Shown here in pieces: positions 52,143 to 61,037 of a stretch of 64,000 nt of DNA. Position 1 is the first letter of the stretch. Every line of letters starts with the position of its first letter. The translations under genes and the position numbers were made by a program. The stretch is taken from contig NZ_SRMQ01000007.1 in the NCBI RefSeq assembly GCF_004768785.1, positions 62,001-126,000 of the forward strand, written 5' to 3'. The notes beneath the pieces are model-generated. The model saw nothing but the letters and a program-made list of their open reading frames with translations. It made no database searches and had not been told where the DNA came from. This stretch comes from Caproiciproducens galactitolivorans. GTDB taxonomy: Bacteria > Bacillota > Clostridia > Oscillospirales > Acutalibacteraceae.

Positions 52143-52575
52143 ATCATCACCTCTTAAACACTACGCTGCCATTCGCTGAAATTTACGCTGGACAAACTTC
52201 AAAAGTCATCCGCCCTGCAAGCATAACGTTGCAGATCCTTTCAATGTTCCTAGGAAACATGAGATATCTTTGCTTTTTTAGTCCTGTGACAATATTTGTA
52301 CTACATTTTGCTTGCTTTTTAAGCTATGCAAAGGGGTGGCTGCCAACGGCTGTATCTGCCTCCAACAGGAATTACAAATATTATAACATATTGAGATGAA
52401 AATTTGTAAACAAAGATAAAACACCTTTCACCGCACACCGTATTTTTGCGTGAATACCATTGACTTCCACATCCGGCAAGAACCAAAAACGGCATAGCCG
52501 GTTCATACAAATAAACGATGATCCGCTATGCCGTTATTTTTTCGGATTTAAAAACCTGAAAGCAAACCTTCTTTA
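52143..52575. other. Intergenic region, upstream of the DUF1538 gene
   Basis: This 433-bp AT-rich gap holds the DUF1538 upstream region and, at 52486-52541, the terminator of the trp importer operon. I see no supported ORF or riboswitch. Confidence 0.5.
52486..52541 (-). terminator. Terminator of the trpXYZ operon
   Basis: AACGGCATAGCCGG and CCGCTATGCCGTT form a 13-bp stem with one asymmetric base and a 21-nt loop. On the minus strand TTTTTGG follows. Confidence 0.7.
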
Positions 52576-53385
52576 TTAATTTCCGTCTTCCAGACTGATT
52601 TCATTAAATTTCTCCGTTAAATCCTTCGTTTGTAAAGCGACCTTCTCTTCCCCGGCTGCGTCAAGAACAATCCCGCCCCGATGCATCATAATGAGCCTGT
52701 CGCCATAGCGTATGGCGTATTTCAGATTATGTGTAACCATAAGCACCGTCAATTTTTTCTCGCCGACAATACGCTGCGTCAGCTCCATAACATTTTCGCT
52801 GGAACGGGGGTCCAGCGCCGCTGTGTGTTCATCCAGAATCAAAAGGTCAATCGGCGTCATCGTGGAAATCAACAGAGCGAGCGCCTGCCGCTGCCCGCCG
52901 GAAAGACTGGAAACCGGCAGATTCAGTTTATCCTCCAAGCCGAGCTTTAAAAGCTCCAGCTGTGAACGGTAGTAAGGGATACGCTTCCTGTTAATGCCGA
53001 AATGCAAACCGAAACGCGTCCCTTTATTGTCCGCAAGGGCCATATTTTCCAGGATCGTTAACTGTGGGCAGGTTCCCTTGGAAGGATCCTGAAACACGCG
53101 CCCGATAAATTCGGAATGCTGATGTTCCGGCAATCTGCTGATTTCTTTCCCATTAACGGATACGGAGCCGCTGTCGATGGGAACGCTGCCGCAGAGGATA
53201 TTCAAAATGGTTGTTTTCCCGGAACCGTTGCTCCCGATAACAGCCACAAACTGCCCCTTGGGGATTTCCAGATTAAAATTTTGGAACAGCCGGATTTCAT
53301 TCAGGGAATCGCGGTTAAAGGTTTTACAGATTCGGCGCATCGCCACATAGTCCGCCATCGTATCAGATTTGTGTTGGGTTGACAT
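52576..53385 (-). CDS. trpZ: Tryptophan ABC importer ATP-binding protein TrpZ
   Basis: The 269-aa ATPase has Walker A VIGSNGSGKTTILNIL, Q-loop GRVFQDPSKGTCPQLTILENMAL, signature LSGGQRQALALLI, Walker B LLILDEHTAALDP (a His-containing variant, DEHTAALDP, frequent in this family) and switch His MVTHNLKYA. It is the ATPase of an uncharacterised-family importer; assignment to tryptophan comes from the UGG T-box upstream and from the known trpXYZ predictions. ATG at 53385 follows AAGGGGGAA. The trpY end overlaps by 23 nt. Confidence 0.85.
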   Translation of the reverse strand: MSTQHKSDTMADYVAMRRICKTFNRDSLNEIRLFQNFNLEIPKGQFVAVIGSNGSGKTTILNILCGSVPIDSGSVSVNGKEISRLPEHQHSEFIGRVFQDPSKGTCPQLTILENMALADNKGTRFGLHFGINRKRIPYYRSQLELLKLGLEDKLNLPVSSLSGGQRQALALLISTMTPIDLLILDEHTAALDPRSSENVMELTQRIVGEKKLTVLMVTHNLKYAIRYGDRLIMMHRGGIVLDAAGEEKVALQTKDLTEKFNEISLEDGN

Positions 53386-54280
53386 TCGAATTCTTCCCCC
53401 TTCCCGCAAAAACCTTATTGAAAACCAGCACAACCGTAAGTATGACCGCCATTAAAAAGTTGAGGTAGTTTGTCGGCATTCCAAGCTGCATGGCAATCGT
53501 CAGGCAGGCTTTATACAGGATGGAACCGATTATGACAGCGGTCGTCGCTTTGATGAATTTAGCTTTACGGAGAAGACTGGTGCCAATGATAACGGAAGCA
53601 AGCGCCATAACGACCATACCCTTCCCGCTCGCCACATTCGCGGTCTCTGTCTGCTGGCTCAAAATGCAGCCGGCAAGCGCTGTGCAGCCATTGCCGATGG
53701 CCAACCCGATAATTTTCATTGTACCGGGATTTTTCCCGAGCGAAATAACATACTGCGCATTATCGCCCGCCGCGCGGAGTAAAAGGCCGGATTTCGTTTT
53801 CAAATATACATCCAGCAGAAGCTTGACAAGGATGCAGGTTCCTGCTACGATTACCAATACCCGGAAATCGGCGGAAAGGTTTCCGGCAACGGTACCGAAA
53901 AATCCGGAATTAAAAATGGTGTCCTTGTTATAAAAAGGCATGACCGCTTTTCCGTCCAAAATCACCAGATTGACGCTCAGCAGTCCGGTCATCACCAGAA
54001 TACCCGAAAGCAGATCCGTTATTTTCAGCTTTACATGCAGCAATCCGGTGACACAGCCCGCGATTGCGCCGCAGCCGAAGGCTGCTAGACAGGAAAGCCA
54101 CGGGTCAACGCCGGCGGTAATCAGCACGGCGGCAATGCAGGAACCGAGCGGGAAGGTACTGTCAACCGACAGATCGGGGAAATCCAGCACCTTATAGGTA
54201 ATATAAACGCCAATGGCCATAATGCCGTAAATAAAGCCTTCCTGCAGCACATTTACAAGCAGGCCGAGTAGGATATCCAT
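53363..54280 (-). CDS. trpY: Tryptophan ABC importer permease TrpY
   Basis: The 305-aa permease has about eight to nine hydrophobic helices and belongs to the branched-chain type (BPD_transp_2) family, with EGFIYGIMAIGVYITYKVLDFPDLSVDSTFPLG near the N-terminus. It makes the channel with TrpZ as ATPase. The tryptophan link rests on the T-box. The overlap with trpZ and the 21-nt gap after trpX show a single operon. Confidence 0.85.
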   Translation of the reverse strand: MDILLGLLVNVLQEGFIYGIMAIGVYITYKVLDFPDLSVDSTFPLGSCIAAVLITAGVDPWLSCLAAFGCGAIAGCVTGLLHVKLKITDLLSGILVMTGLLSVNLVILDGKAVMPFYNKDTIFNSGFFGTVAGNLSADFRVLVIVAGTCILVKLLLDVYLKTKSGLLLRAAGDNAQYVISLGKNPGTMKIIGLAIGNGCTALAGCILSQQTETANVASGKGMVVMALASVIIGTSLLRKAKFIKATTAVIIGSILYKACLTIAMQLGMPTNYLNFLMAVILTVVLVFNKVFAGRGKNSNVNPTQI

Positions 54281-54301
54281 CTTGTGTTCCCCAGCTTTCT
54301 A

Positions 54302-55312
54302 TTATTTCGTTACCGCGGCGGCCGTTGCGTATTCTTCCGGCAACTTCAATTGAAGCTTCTCCATAACCGCTTTGTTGTATACCGGGGTGCAGTCCTTCAC
54401 CATATATACCGGGGTATCGGAAGCTTTTGCCCTTCCCGTCAGAATATCCGCCGCCATCTTTCCGGTTACCTTTCCAAGCGCAACATAATCGATGCTCTGC
54501 GATGCAAGGCACCCGTTTTTCACCTGCTCCTCTTCGGAACCGAAAACGGGAATTTTCGCGCCGTCCGCAACCTGCAGAACGGTGGACAGGTTATCCACCA
54601 CATTGTTGTCGGTGAAGTTATTGATGCAGTCAACCCCCTTTGAAACAATGGAAGCCGCAGCGGCAGCAACTTCGGAAGCATTTGTCACACCGATATCCAC
54701 AACCTCAAAATTGTATTTCGGTGCAAGCGCTTTAAACTTCGCTAACTGGGAAACGGAATTCGGCTCGCTTGTCGTGTACAGAATCCCGATTTTCTTTGCG
54801 ACGGGCAAAAACGCACGGATCATTTTAATCTGCTGTTCAAGAGGCAGAACATCGGATGTGCCCGTACAGTTTCCTCCGGGCTTTTCGTTGGATTTCACAA
54901 TACCAGCCGCAACCGGATCGGAAACCGCGGTGAACACAACCGGGATATTCGCGCTTCTTGCCGCGCTGTATGCGGACATGGCCGCCGGCGTTGCAATGCC
55001 CACGATTAAGTCGTACTTCTTAGAAACCATATTCTTTGCAATCAGGTCACCATTCGCATTGTCCCCCTGCGCGTTTTGAAAATCAATCGTATGGTCTTTC
55101 AGCCCGGCTTCTTCAAGCCCCTGCTGAAAGCCTGTATAGCAGTTATCCAGCGAAGGGTGCGTCGCATACTGGATCACGCCGATTTTATATTTTTTCGGGC
55201 CATCCGTTTTCCCATCGGCAGAACCTGCCGAACCGGATGAACAGGCAGCCAGCGCCGCCATTACAGAAACTGCCGTAAATACCGCCAATATTCTTTTCAT
55301 TGCATTTTTCAT
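54302..55312 (-). CDS. trpX: Tryptophan ABC importer substrate-binding lipoprotein TrpX
   Basis: The 336-aa lipoprotein has lipobox LAACSS near residue 22 and the ABC_sub_bind fold: KYKIGVIQYATHPSLDNCYTGFQQGLEEAG, AKNMVSKKYDLIVGIATPAA, and NFTDNNVVDNLSTVLQVAD. It belongs to the COG2984 family associated with TrpXYZ. It should capture tryptophan outside the membrane. ATG at 55312 follows GGGGAG. It is the first gene behind the T-box, which terminates or allows transcription by tRNA-Trp charging. Confidence 0.87.
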   Translation of the reverse strand: MKNAMKRILAVFTAVSVMAALAACSSGSAGSADGKTDGPKKYKIGVIQYATHPSLDNCYTGFQQGLEEAGLKDHTIDFQNAQGDNANGDLIAKNMVSKKYDLIVGIATPAAMSAYSAARSANIPVVFTAVSDPVAAGIVKSNEKPGGNCTGTSDVLPLEQQIKMIRAFLPVAKKIGILYTTSEPNSVSQLAKFKALAPKYNFEVVDIGVTNASEVAAAAASIVSKGVDCINNFTDNNVVDNLSTVLQVADGAKIPVFGSEEEQVKNGCLASQSIDYVALGKVTGKMAADILTGRAKASDTPVYMVKDCTPVYNKAVMEKLQLKLPEEYATAAAVTK

Positions 55313-55427
55313 ATCAATTTCTCCCCGCATGTAAAGTTATTTTGATGAAAATGGATTTTAAAAATGACAGCCCCGCCATCGCTTGTTAAATAAACGCATA
55401 ATCGCCACTCCTTGACCTGAAATTGGA

Positions 55428-55717
55428 AATAAAAAAGCCCTTGCCCCTGCTAAACAGGGACAAGAGCATTCACTCCTGCGGTACCACCCAAATTGGCGTT
55501 AAACACGCCCGCTTTTTCCATACACAATCATGTATGCTTCCTTGATAACGGGTGAAGTTCCCGTCAAAAGCTACTCGGCGGCTCAACCGCTTTTCGTTTT
55601 GCCCTCATAAGTCCATTCCACCGGTCATGCTCCGCCGCAATCCCACCATCTACGGCTCTCTTTGCGAACAAAATACCGGTTTACTACTCTTAATCATCGG
55701 TTTCTATGTATTATTTT
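55428..55717 (-). promoter_or_regulatory. T-box riboswitch, tryptophan specifier UGG, upstream of trpX
   Basis: On the minus strand the conserved T-box GGGTGGTACCGC lies at 55489-55478, followed by terminator arms GCTCTTGTCCCTG and CAGGGGCAAGGGC (two G-T pairs) plus T6 at 55468-55432. The stem I palindrome ACCGGT pairs with a second ACCGGT; beside it the sequence GGAA-UGG-A puts the specifier UGG (Trp) at 55615-55613. Uncharged tRNA-Trp would favour the antiterminator. UGGU in the T-box loop pairs with A or wobbles with G at the discriminator base. Confidence 0.88.
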
Positions 55718-55723
55718 TAAATT

Positions 55724-55752
55724 ATTATATGCTGCTTGAAAAAAATTGTCAA
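55724..55752 (-). promoter_or_regulatory. Perfect consensus promoter of the T-box and trpXYZ operon
   Basis: On the minus strand TTGACA (55752-55747) and TATAAT (55729-55724) are spaced by 17 nt, so transcript initiation is strong and control is by antitermination. Confidence 0.8.
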
Positions 55753-55906
55753 GACAAACTCGTTTTTTATGAAGAATATTGTAACATTCCCTTATTAATT
55801 TCATTGATATTATATTTTAAGAAATTTTTATTAATTCCTACAGATTCAAACAATCCTGTCGATATAAAAATTAGGTGTTTGTAATGTGTCGATTTATGTA
55901 ACTACG

Positions 55907-55932
55907 TAAATCCAATTTAATCATTCCGAACG
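55907..55932 (+). promoter_or_regulatory. Possible SigD-type promoter of motAB
   Basis: TAAA (55907-55910) is followed 14 nt later by TCCGAACG (55925-55932), which shares CCGA with the flagellar -10 GCCGATAA. The match is only partial. Confidence 0.3.
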
Positions 55933-55964
55933 AAAACGTTCAATGCAATATCGGAGGTATGTTT

Positions 55965-56768
55965 GTGGATATTTCAGTAATTTTAGGACTTGTCGTAGCT
56001 TTCGGATGCTTGATTGTTGGTTATACATTGGAACATGGCGTTTTGGCTTCCCTGTTTTTGCTCAGCCCGGCTTTAATTGTTTTCGGCGGAACAGCGGGTG
56101 CAACAATCCTATCCTACAATCTTTCGGATCTTGCTGCTTCTTTTAAAGCGGTTCTTGGAACCTTTTCAAATAAATCTTCCGGCAATCCAACCGAGGTTAT
56201 CCAAAAAATTACGAGTATGGCGGATACTTGCCGCCAGGGCGGTATTTTGAAATTGCAGGAATTAATTAACGACCCCGATCTGGATAAGGATGAATATACT
56301 GTATTAAAAGAAGGTATGGTTCTTGCGCTGGATATGAAAAACGCCGACGAAATCCACGAAGCACTAGAATCCAATATCAGTACGTTTAACGCGAAAAAGC
56401 AAATCGAGGTCTCCGTTTGGGTCAGCGCAGCCGGTTATTCGCCTACCCTTGGCGTTATCGGTACGGTTATGGGACTGGTACAGGTTCTGTCCCACATGAC
56501 GGACGCGGAACAGCTGGTTGCCTCAATTGGTGTTGCGTTTATTGCTACATTATACGGCGTTGTTTTCGCGAACCTGATTTATATGCCGTTTGCCAACCGT
56601 TTGAAAAACACATTGAAGCGCCAGATGATTATCCGGGAAATGATGATGGAGGGAATCTGCATGATCGCCCGCGGCGAAGCATCGCGCGGCATTGAAAACA
56701 AACTTTCCGCATACTATCAGGCATTTCCGAAAGGCGACAAGCTGTATAAAGAAGGAATTCAAAAATAA
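55965..56768 (+). CDS. motA: MotA flagellar stator proton channel
   Basis: The 267-aa membrane protein has four helices, a large cytoplasmic loop after the second pair, and the MotA signature region SAAGYSPTLGVIGTVMGLVQVLSHM. It forms the stator with MotB and couples ion flow to flagellar rotation. GTG at 55965 is chosen because GGAGGT is 6 nt upstream; the ATG two codons before directly touches the ribosome site. The partner gene motB is 15 nt downstream. Confidence 0.85.
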   Translation: MDISVILGLVVAFGCLIVGYTLEHGVLASLFLLSPALIVFGGTAGATILSYNLSDLAASFKAVLGTFSNKSSGNPTEVIQKITSMADTCRQGGILKLQELINDPDLDKDEYTVLKEGMVLALDMKNADEIHEALESNISTFNAKKQIEVSVWVSAAGYSPTLGVIGTVMGLVQVLSHMTDAEQLVASIGVAFIATLYGVVFANLIYMPFANRLKNTLKRQMIIREMMMEGICMIARGEASRGIENKLSAYYQAFPKGDKLYKEGIQK

Positions 56769-56783
56769 TCTGGAGGGGAATTC

Positions 56784-57698
56784 ATGGCTAAAAAACGAAA
56801 AGAAGAGCCCGAAGCTGAAGAAAATAGTGAAAGATGGCTCCTTACTTATTCTGATATGATCACTCTCCTACTTGCTTTGTTTATTATTCTCTATTCCATG
56901 AGTACCATCGACGCAAAAAAAGTAGCGCAGATGGCGGAAAATTTCGGCGTCACCATGGGTACTGCAAGCAGTTTAAGCAACGCAAAGGGAACAGGCACGG
57001 GGACGGGCACCGGCACCGGAAATGGAACCGGGACCGGCAAGCAAGGTTCCGGTAAAGGCACCGCAGTCAACGAGGACGCGCTTGATGAGGTTTACCATAT
57101 TCTTCAGGATTATGTGGATAAAAATAACCTTGACAATTCCGTAGGGCTTGTCAATTCCGATACATACGTCAAAATTCATTTGAAGGATACGCTGATGTTT
57201 AAGCCGGACAGCCCCACAATGCTGCCTTCAAGCGAACCGATCCTGCTGGAGATTGAAAAAGCGATCGCCAAAGTTTATGACCGTGTGGATTATATCACGA
57301 TCAGCGGCCATACCGCCGACGTAGGCGAGCATACCGTAGCCAGCGACCAAGTGTCCTGGAGGTTATCGACAGAACGCGCCATTACCGTAATGAATTATTT
57401 TGTCAGCTACGGGCTTCAGCAAGATAAGCTGTCTATTCAGGGATTTGCCCACTTCTCCCCAATTGCTTCCAATCATACGCCGGAAGGCCGGGCCAAAAAC
57501 CGTCGTGTTGAAATCACCATCGTCAAATATCCTTCCAACAAAAATGGAACCAGTTCCACAGCAGGCAATGCGGTTGCTCCAAGCAGCTCTTCCGCAGCAT
57601 CCGGCGCATCAAACGGTGCTGTTTCCAACACAGGTACCAGCCGCGCAGCAACAAGCAGCGCGGCTTCGGCCAGCACCGGCACAAGCAGTACAAAATAA
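56784..57698 (+). CDS. motB: MotB-like stator protein with OmpA domain
   Basis: The 304-aa protein has a single N-terminal helix (TYSDMITLLLALFIILYSMS, with the channel Asp in YSDM) and a C-terminal OmpA-like peptidoglycan-binding domain (TISGHTADVGEHTVASDQVSWRLSTERAITVMNYF, GFAHF, GRAKNRRVEI). Between them is a low-complexity Gly-Thr linker of alternating GT residues (about residues 72-95). The tail of 50 residues is rich in Ser/Ala/Thr and probably disordered. Both linkers are coded by GC-rich short repeats. ATG follows GGAGGGG. Confidence 0.85.
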   Translation: MAKKRKEEPEAEENSERWLLTYSDMITLLLALFIILYSMSTIDAKKVAQMAENFGVTMGTASSLSNAKGTGTGTGTGTGNGTGTGKQGSGKGTAVNEDALDEVYHILQDYVDKNNLDNSVGLVNSDTYVKIHLKDTLMFKPDSPTMLPSSEPILLEIEKAIAKVYDRVDYITISGHTADVGEHTVASDQVSWRLSTERAITVMNYFVSYGLQQDKLSIQGFAHFSPIASNHTPEGRAKNRRVEITIVKYPSNKNGTSSTAGNAVAPSSSSAASGASNGAVSNTGTSRAATSSAASASTGTSSTK

Positions 57699-57717
57699 AT
57701 GAAAGCGGGGGATTACA

Positions 57718-58344
57718 ATGGAATCCAGAACAATTTACACAATCGCACGGCAATACGGCAGCGGCGGCCGTGAAATTGGCCAAAAGCTGGCAAATGAACT
57801 GAACATTCCTTTTTATGACAAAGAATTGATCGCTCTGGCCGCAAAAGAATGCGGGATTAGTGAAACCGTATTCGAAAAGGCGGACGAAAAAGCGACTGGG
57901 AGTCTATTGTATTCCCTCCTGATGGGCAGTTTCCCTTTCGCAAGTACTGTTTCACCCATTGGCGGCATGCCACTAAACGACATGCTGTTTTTTATTCAAG
58001 CGGATATTATGAAAAAGGCAGCAAAAGCCGGTCCCTGCGTTATCGTCGGCCGATGTGCCGATTATGTGCTGAAAGATATGGAACACGTATTCAATGTGTT
58101 TATCCATGCGGATAAGCTGAGCCGTATGGAAAGAATTGTGCAGGAATATCATACCGATCCGGGAAAAGCAGCCGATATTCTTTCAAAGATGGATAAACAG
58201 CGTGCGAACTACTATAATTTCTATACCAACAAAAAATGGGGAAATCTTGAAAACTACCACCTTACCCTTGATTCCTCGGCAACAGGGATCAGCGGGGCAG
58301 TCGAATTAATTCGCATGGCTGCTGCTATGAAAGAAGGTATGTAA
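57718..58344 (+). CDS. Cytidylate-kinase-like family protein
   Basis: The 208-aa protein begins with a P-loop-like RQYGSGGREIGQKLANELNIPFYDKELI, typical of the cytidylate kinase-like group, followed by PCVIVGRCADYVL (substrate-binding motif) and MDKQRANYYNFYTNKKWG. The family phosphorylates small substrates; for this subgroup the substrate is not established. ATG follows GGGGGA. The gene is 19 nt after motB and 20 nt before the MATE gene, so a common transcript is likely, although the functions are unrelated. Confidence 0.87.
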   Translation: MESRTIYTIARQYGSGGREIGQKLANELNIPFYDKELIALAAKECGISETVFEKADEKATGSLLYSLLMGSFPFASTVSPIGGMPLNDMLFFIQADIMKKAAKAGPCVIVGRCADYVLKDMEHVFNVFIHADKLSRMERIVQEYHTDPGKAADILSKMDKQRANYYNFYTNKKWGNLENYHLTLDSSATGISGAVELIRMAAAMKEGM

Positions 58345-58364
58345 ATCGAAAGGAGTATCATTCT

Positions 58365-59729
58365 GTGAAAAAACTATCCGGCGCTACGGATATGACATTC
58401 GGAAATCCATATAAGCTTTTATTTGCATTTTCTATCCCGCTTTTGTTGGGAAACATATTCGAGCAGCTTTACAATATGGTCGACAGCATTGTCGTCGGCA
58501 ATTTCGTCGGGGAAAAAGCCCTAGCGGCTGTCGGCACCGGCTTCCCGATCATCTTTATGCTGAGTTCCCTGTTTATTGGGCTTGGAATCGGCTCTACCAT
58601 TATGATTTCCCAGTATTACGGAGCGAAGGACTTTAAAAACATTCAAAATACAGTCAATACAATTTATATAGCCATGATGGTCGGAACGGTTCCACTGACC
58701 ATCATGGGTATTTTATTCAGTGAGCCACTTCTGAGATTAATGAACGTCCCCGACGACGGAACCCTCGCAATGGCCAAAGTATATTTGGTTGTGATCTTTG
58801 CCGGCATAATCGGTAACCTGGGATACAACATTAACGCCGGCATTTTACAGGGACTCGGCGACAGCCGGACTTCCCTGCTGTTTTTGTTGGTCGCAACCAT
58901 CATTAATATTGTGCTCGACCTTTCATTCACCGTCGTTTTCGGCTGGGGCGTATTCGGCGTAGCGTTGGCCACGATTATCGCCCAGTTCTGTTCCTGGGTT
59001 TTCGGGATTACCTTTATCAACCGGCATTTCTCATTCATCCATATCAACCCGCTGAAACACAAATTCCACAAGGAACTGTTTCAAAAGGCGATTAAGCTCG
59101 GCATCCCCTCGGGAATACAGCAGGCACTATTTTCCATTGGGATTATGGTCATGCAGACATTGGTCAATTCCTACGGCTCTTCCTTTATGGCGGGCTTTAA
59201 CGGCGCAAATAAAGTCGACACCTTTGCTTTCATGCCTATTCTGAGTTTTTCAACCGCTGTTACAACCTATGTTGGGCAAAACATCGGCGCTTCTAAGATT
59301 GAGCGTATAAAGTCTGGTACCAAGGCAGGTCTCGTTCTGGCGGTTGGTTCCAGCATTGCGATCAGCGCCATCGTTTATCCACTCAGCGCTTCGATTATGC
59401 GGATGTTTAACCCTAAACCAGAGGTTATCAGCGCGGGTGTTGCGTATCTGCACTGCGTGCTGCCATTTTTCTTTGTGTTGGCGATTTTATTCGTTCTGAA
59501 CGCCGTACTGCGCGGCGCGGGGGAAATGGTGATTCCTATGATTTCTACCTTTGTCTCCCTTTGGTTCGTCAGAGTGCCGGCCGCCTACCTGATTGCCTAC
59601 CATTTTGGTAAAGAACAAATCTATTTTTCCTACGCAATCGGATGGGCCGCAGGGATCCTTATTTCCTATCCCTATTATCGATTCGGGAAATGGAAGAGGA
59701 AAAGTATTGTATCTGACCACAAGAATTGA
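58365..59729 (+). CDS. MATE-family efflux transporter
   Basis: The 454-aa protein has 12 hydrophobic helices in two homologous halves; typical motifs are LLGNIFEQLYNMVDSIVVGNFVG near the N-terminus and the second-half GANKVDTFAFMPILSFSTAVTTYVGQNIG. It exports drugs or metabolites in exchange for Na+ or H+. The start is GTG, with AAAGGAG 9 nt upstream. Substrate unknown. Confidence 0.93.
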   Translation: MKKLSGATDMTFGNPYKLLFAFSIPLLLGNIFEQLYNMVDSIVVGNFVGEKALAAVGTGFPIIFMLSSLFIGLGIGSTIMISQYYGAKDFKNIQNTVNTIYIAMMVGTVPLTIMGILFSEPLLRLMNVPDDGTLAMAKVYLVVIFAGIIGNLGYNINAGILQGLGDSRTSLLFLLVATIINIVLDLSFTVVFGWGVFGVALATIIAQFCSWVFGITFINRHFSFIHINPLKHKFHKELFQKAIKLGIPSGIQQALFSIGIMVMQTLVNSYGSSFMAGFNGANKVDTFAFMPILSFSTAVTTYVGQNIGASKIERIKSGTKAGLVLAVGSSIAISAIVYPLSASIMRMFNPKPEVISAGVAYLHCVLPFFFVLAILFVLNAVLRGAGEMVIPMISTFVSLWFVRVPAAYLIAYHFGKEQIYFSYAIGWAAGILISYPYYRFGKWKRKSIVSDHKN

Positions 59730-59841
59730 ATTTTAAGAAGAAAAAGCCCTCTTTTAATTCCAAATTGTAAATATAAATTTTGATTCCTGTTTTATATTAT
59801 AGAAAATAACTTCATTGTTAAATTATTAACAGGAGGGCGCT

Positions 59842-60480
59842 ATGAAAGTTTTAATCAACAAAAAGACTTTGTTTTTAGCCCAATTCGCAATTCTGCTTGC
59901 CATTGAAGCAATTGTGTGCTTTACCCCCCTTGGCTCGCTTCCGGCATTCGGACCGATTGTGGCCACCCTTGGGATGGTGCCAGTCATTATTACGGCAATT
60001 CTGCTGGGAACCGGTGCAGGAACGTTGATGGGCTTTTTCGCCGGCTTGTTCAGTTTTTGCGTCTGGACTTTTACCCCGCCAAGCCCTTTGGCTTTTGTGT
60101 TTACCCCGTTTTACAGCGTCGGGCCAGCCGTCCGGAACTATTGGAGCCTTGCAATCTGTTTTATTCCCCGTATTCTGGTCGGTGTTGTAACGGGAGCGTG
60201 TTTCCGCCTATTTACGAAGCTGAAATGGAAGAATATCGTTGCCTACGGATTAAGCGGCGTGTTCGGCAGCCTGACGAATACGTTTCTGGTACTGGGCGGT
60301 ATCTACGTCTTCTTTGGCCAAAGCTATGCGGATGCCCTGAACGTAAGCTATCACCTTCTGCTTGGGATTATCGGGCTTACGGTTTTAACAAGCGGCATTC
60401 CGGAAGCGGTCGTTGGCGGCGCAGCGGCTTACGCCATCTGCTGCCCAATTCAAAAGCATATGATCCATACGTTTGAATAA
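59842..60480 (+). CDS. ECF transporter S component of unknown vitamin specificity
   Basis: The 212-aa membrane protein has about six helices and belongs to the ECF S-component superfamily. It has the long Gly-rich N-terminal stretch VIITAILLGTGAGTLMGFFAGLFSF and the KLxxPxxNxxx-like motifs of the DUF3816-type S components. It should bind a vitamin and dock on the shared EcfA-EcfT module encoded elsewhere. No riboswitch is visible before it, so the ligand stays open. ATG follows CAGGAGGG. Confidence 0.82.
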   Translation: MKVLINKKTLFLAQFAILLAIEAIVCFTPLGSLPAFGPIVATLGMVPVIITAILLGTGAGTLMGFFAGLFSFCVWTFTPPSPLAFVFTPFYSVGPAVRNYWSLAICFIPRILVGVVTGACFRLFTKLKWKNIVAYGLSGVFGSLTNTFLVLGGIYVFFGQSYADALNVSYHLLLGIIGLTVLTSGIPEAVVGGAAAYAICCPIQKHMIHTFE

Positions 60481-60530
60481 AATCAGGAAAGAGAAGCATA
60501 ATAGTGCAAACGAACAAAGAAGGTGCTATT

Positions 60531-60854
60531 ATGACATATCTGTCCTGCGATGTAATGAACTGTATAAACAATAAAGACCGGTATTGCTGCCGTCCGGATA
60601 TTCAGGTCAGCGGCCGAAGCGCAAACGATCCCCGGCAAACCAGCTGCGCCTCTTTTTCGGATGCCACGGACAGCGCACAGAACGCCGTTGGAACCGTATT
60701 GCCCAACACTTCGCTAGAAATCTACTGCGAAGCGGAAAATTGCAAATACAATCATGAGGAAAGATGCTCTGCGGAACATATCAATATTGATGCCGAATCG
60801 GAAATCCCACATTCGCAATCCTATACGCAATGCGGAACCTTTGAAAGCAAATAG
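60531..60854 (+). CDS. DUF1540 protein with two cysteine modules
   Basis: The 107-aa protein has two cysteine-rich repeats of the DUF1540 type: CDVMNCINNKDRYCCRPDIQVSG at residues 5-27 and a second from about residue 70 (CEAENCKYNHEERCSAEHI). The Cys spacing suggests two small metal- or disulfide-bound modules. The function of DUF1540 is unknown. ATG at 60531 follows AAGAAGGTG; the open frame starts nine codons earlier without a better site. Confidence 0.82.
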   Translation: MTYLSCDVMNCINNKDRYCCRPDIQVSGRSANDPRQTSCASFSDATDSAQNAVGTVLPNTSLEIYCEAENCKYNHEERCSAEHINIDAESEIPHSQSYTQCGTFESK

Positions 60855-60884
60855 TGTATAAAAGAATATTTCCGAACCAAGGAG

Positions 60885-60907
60885 AGAGCGGTGTTACCGC
60901 TCTTTTC
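60885..60907 (+). terminator. Terminator of the DUF1540 gene
   Basis: AGAGCGGT and ACCGCTCT form an 8-bp stem with a 3-nt loop, then TTTTC. Confidence 0.75.
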
Positions 60908-60963
60908 TTATGCAAAAAAAGAAAAGGAGCCGAAAGGAAATGAATTCAATTTTGTAAGAATTG

Positions 60964-60992
60964 TTGTGATTGTATTGAACCTATGCTATACT
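60964..60992 (+). promoter_or_regulatory. Promoter of the SGNH lipoprotein gene
   Basis: TTGTGA (60964-60969) and TATACT (60987-60992) are 17 nt apart, about 45 nt before the start. Confidence 0.55.
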
Positions 60993-61037
60993 AAATAAGC
61001 GAATTTGTACGATGAGAAAGCAGATAGAAGGTACGAT

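Larger units (their letters stand above)
55313..55964. other. Regulatory region between trpX and motA
   Basis: This 652-bp gap contains the trp T-box (55428-55717), its consensus promoter on the minus strand, an AT-rich block, and on the plus strand a possible SigD promoter for motA at 55907-55932. A small hairpin GAACG-AAAA-CGTTC follows at about 55928. Confidence 0.6.

Noticed and set aside
55959-55965. ATG at 55959 as motA start
   Set aside because: The ATG directly follows the ribosome site with no spacing; GTG at 55965 is correctly spaced.
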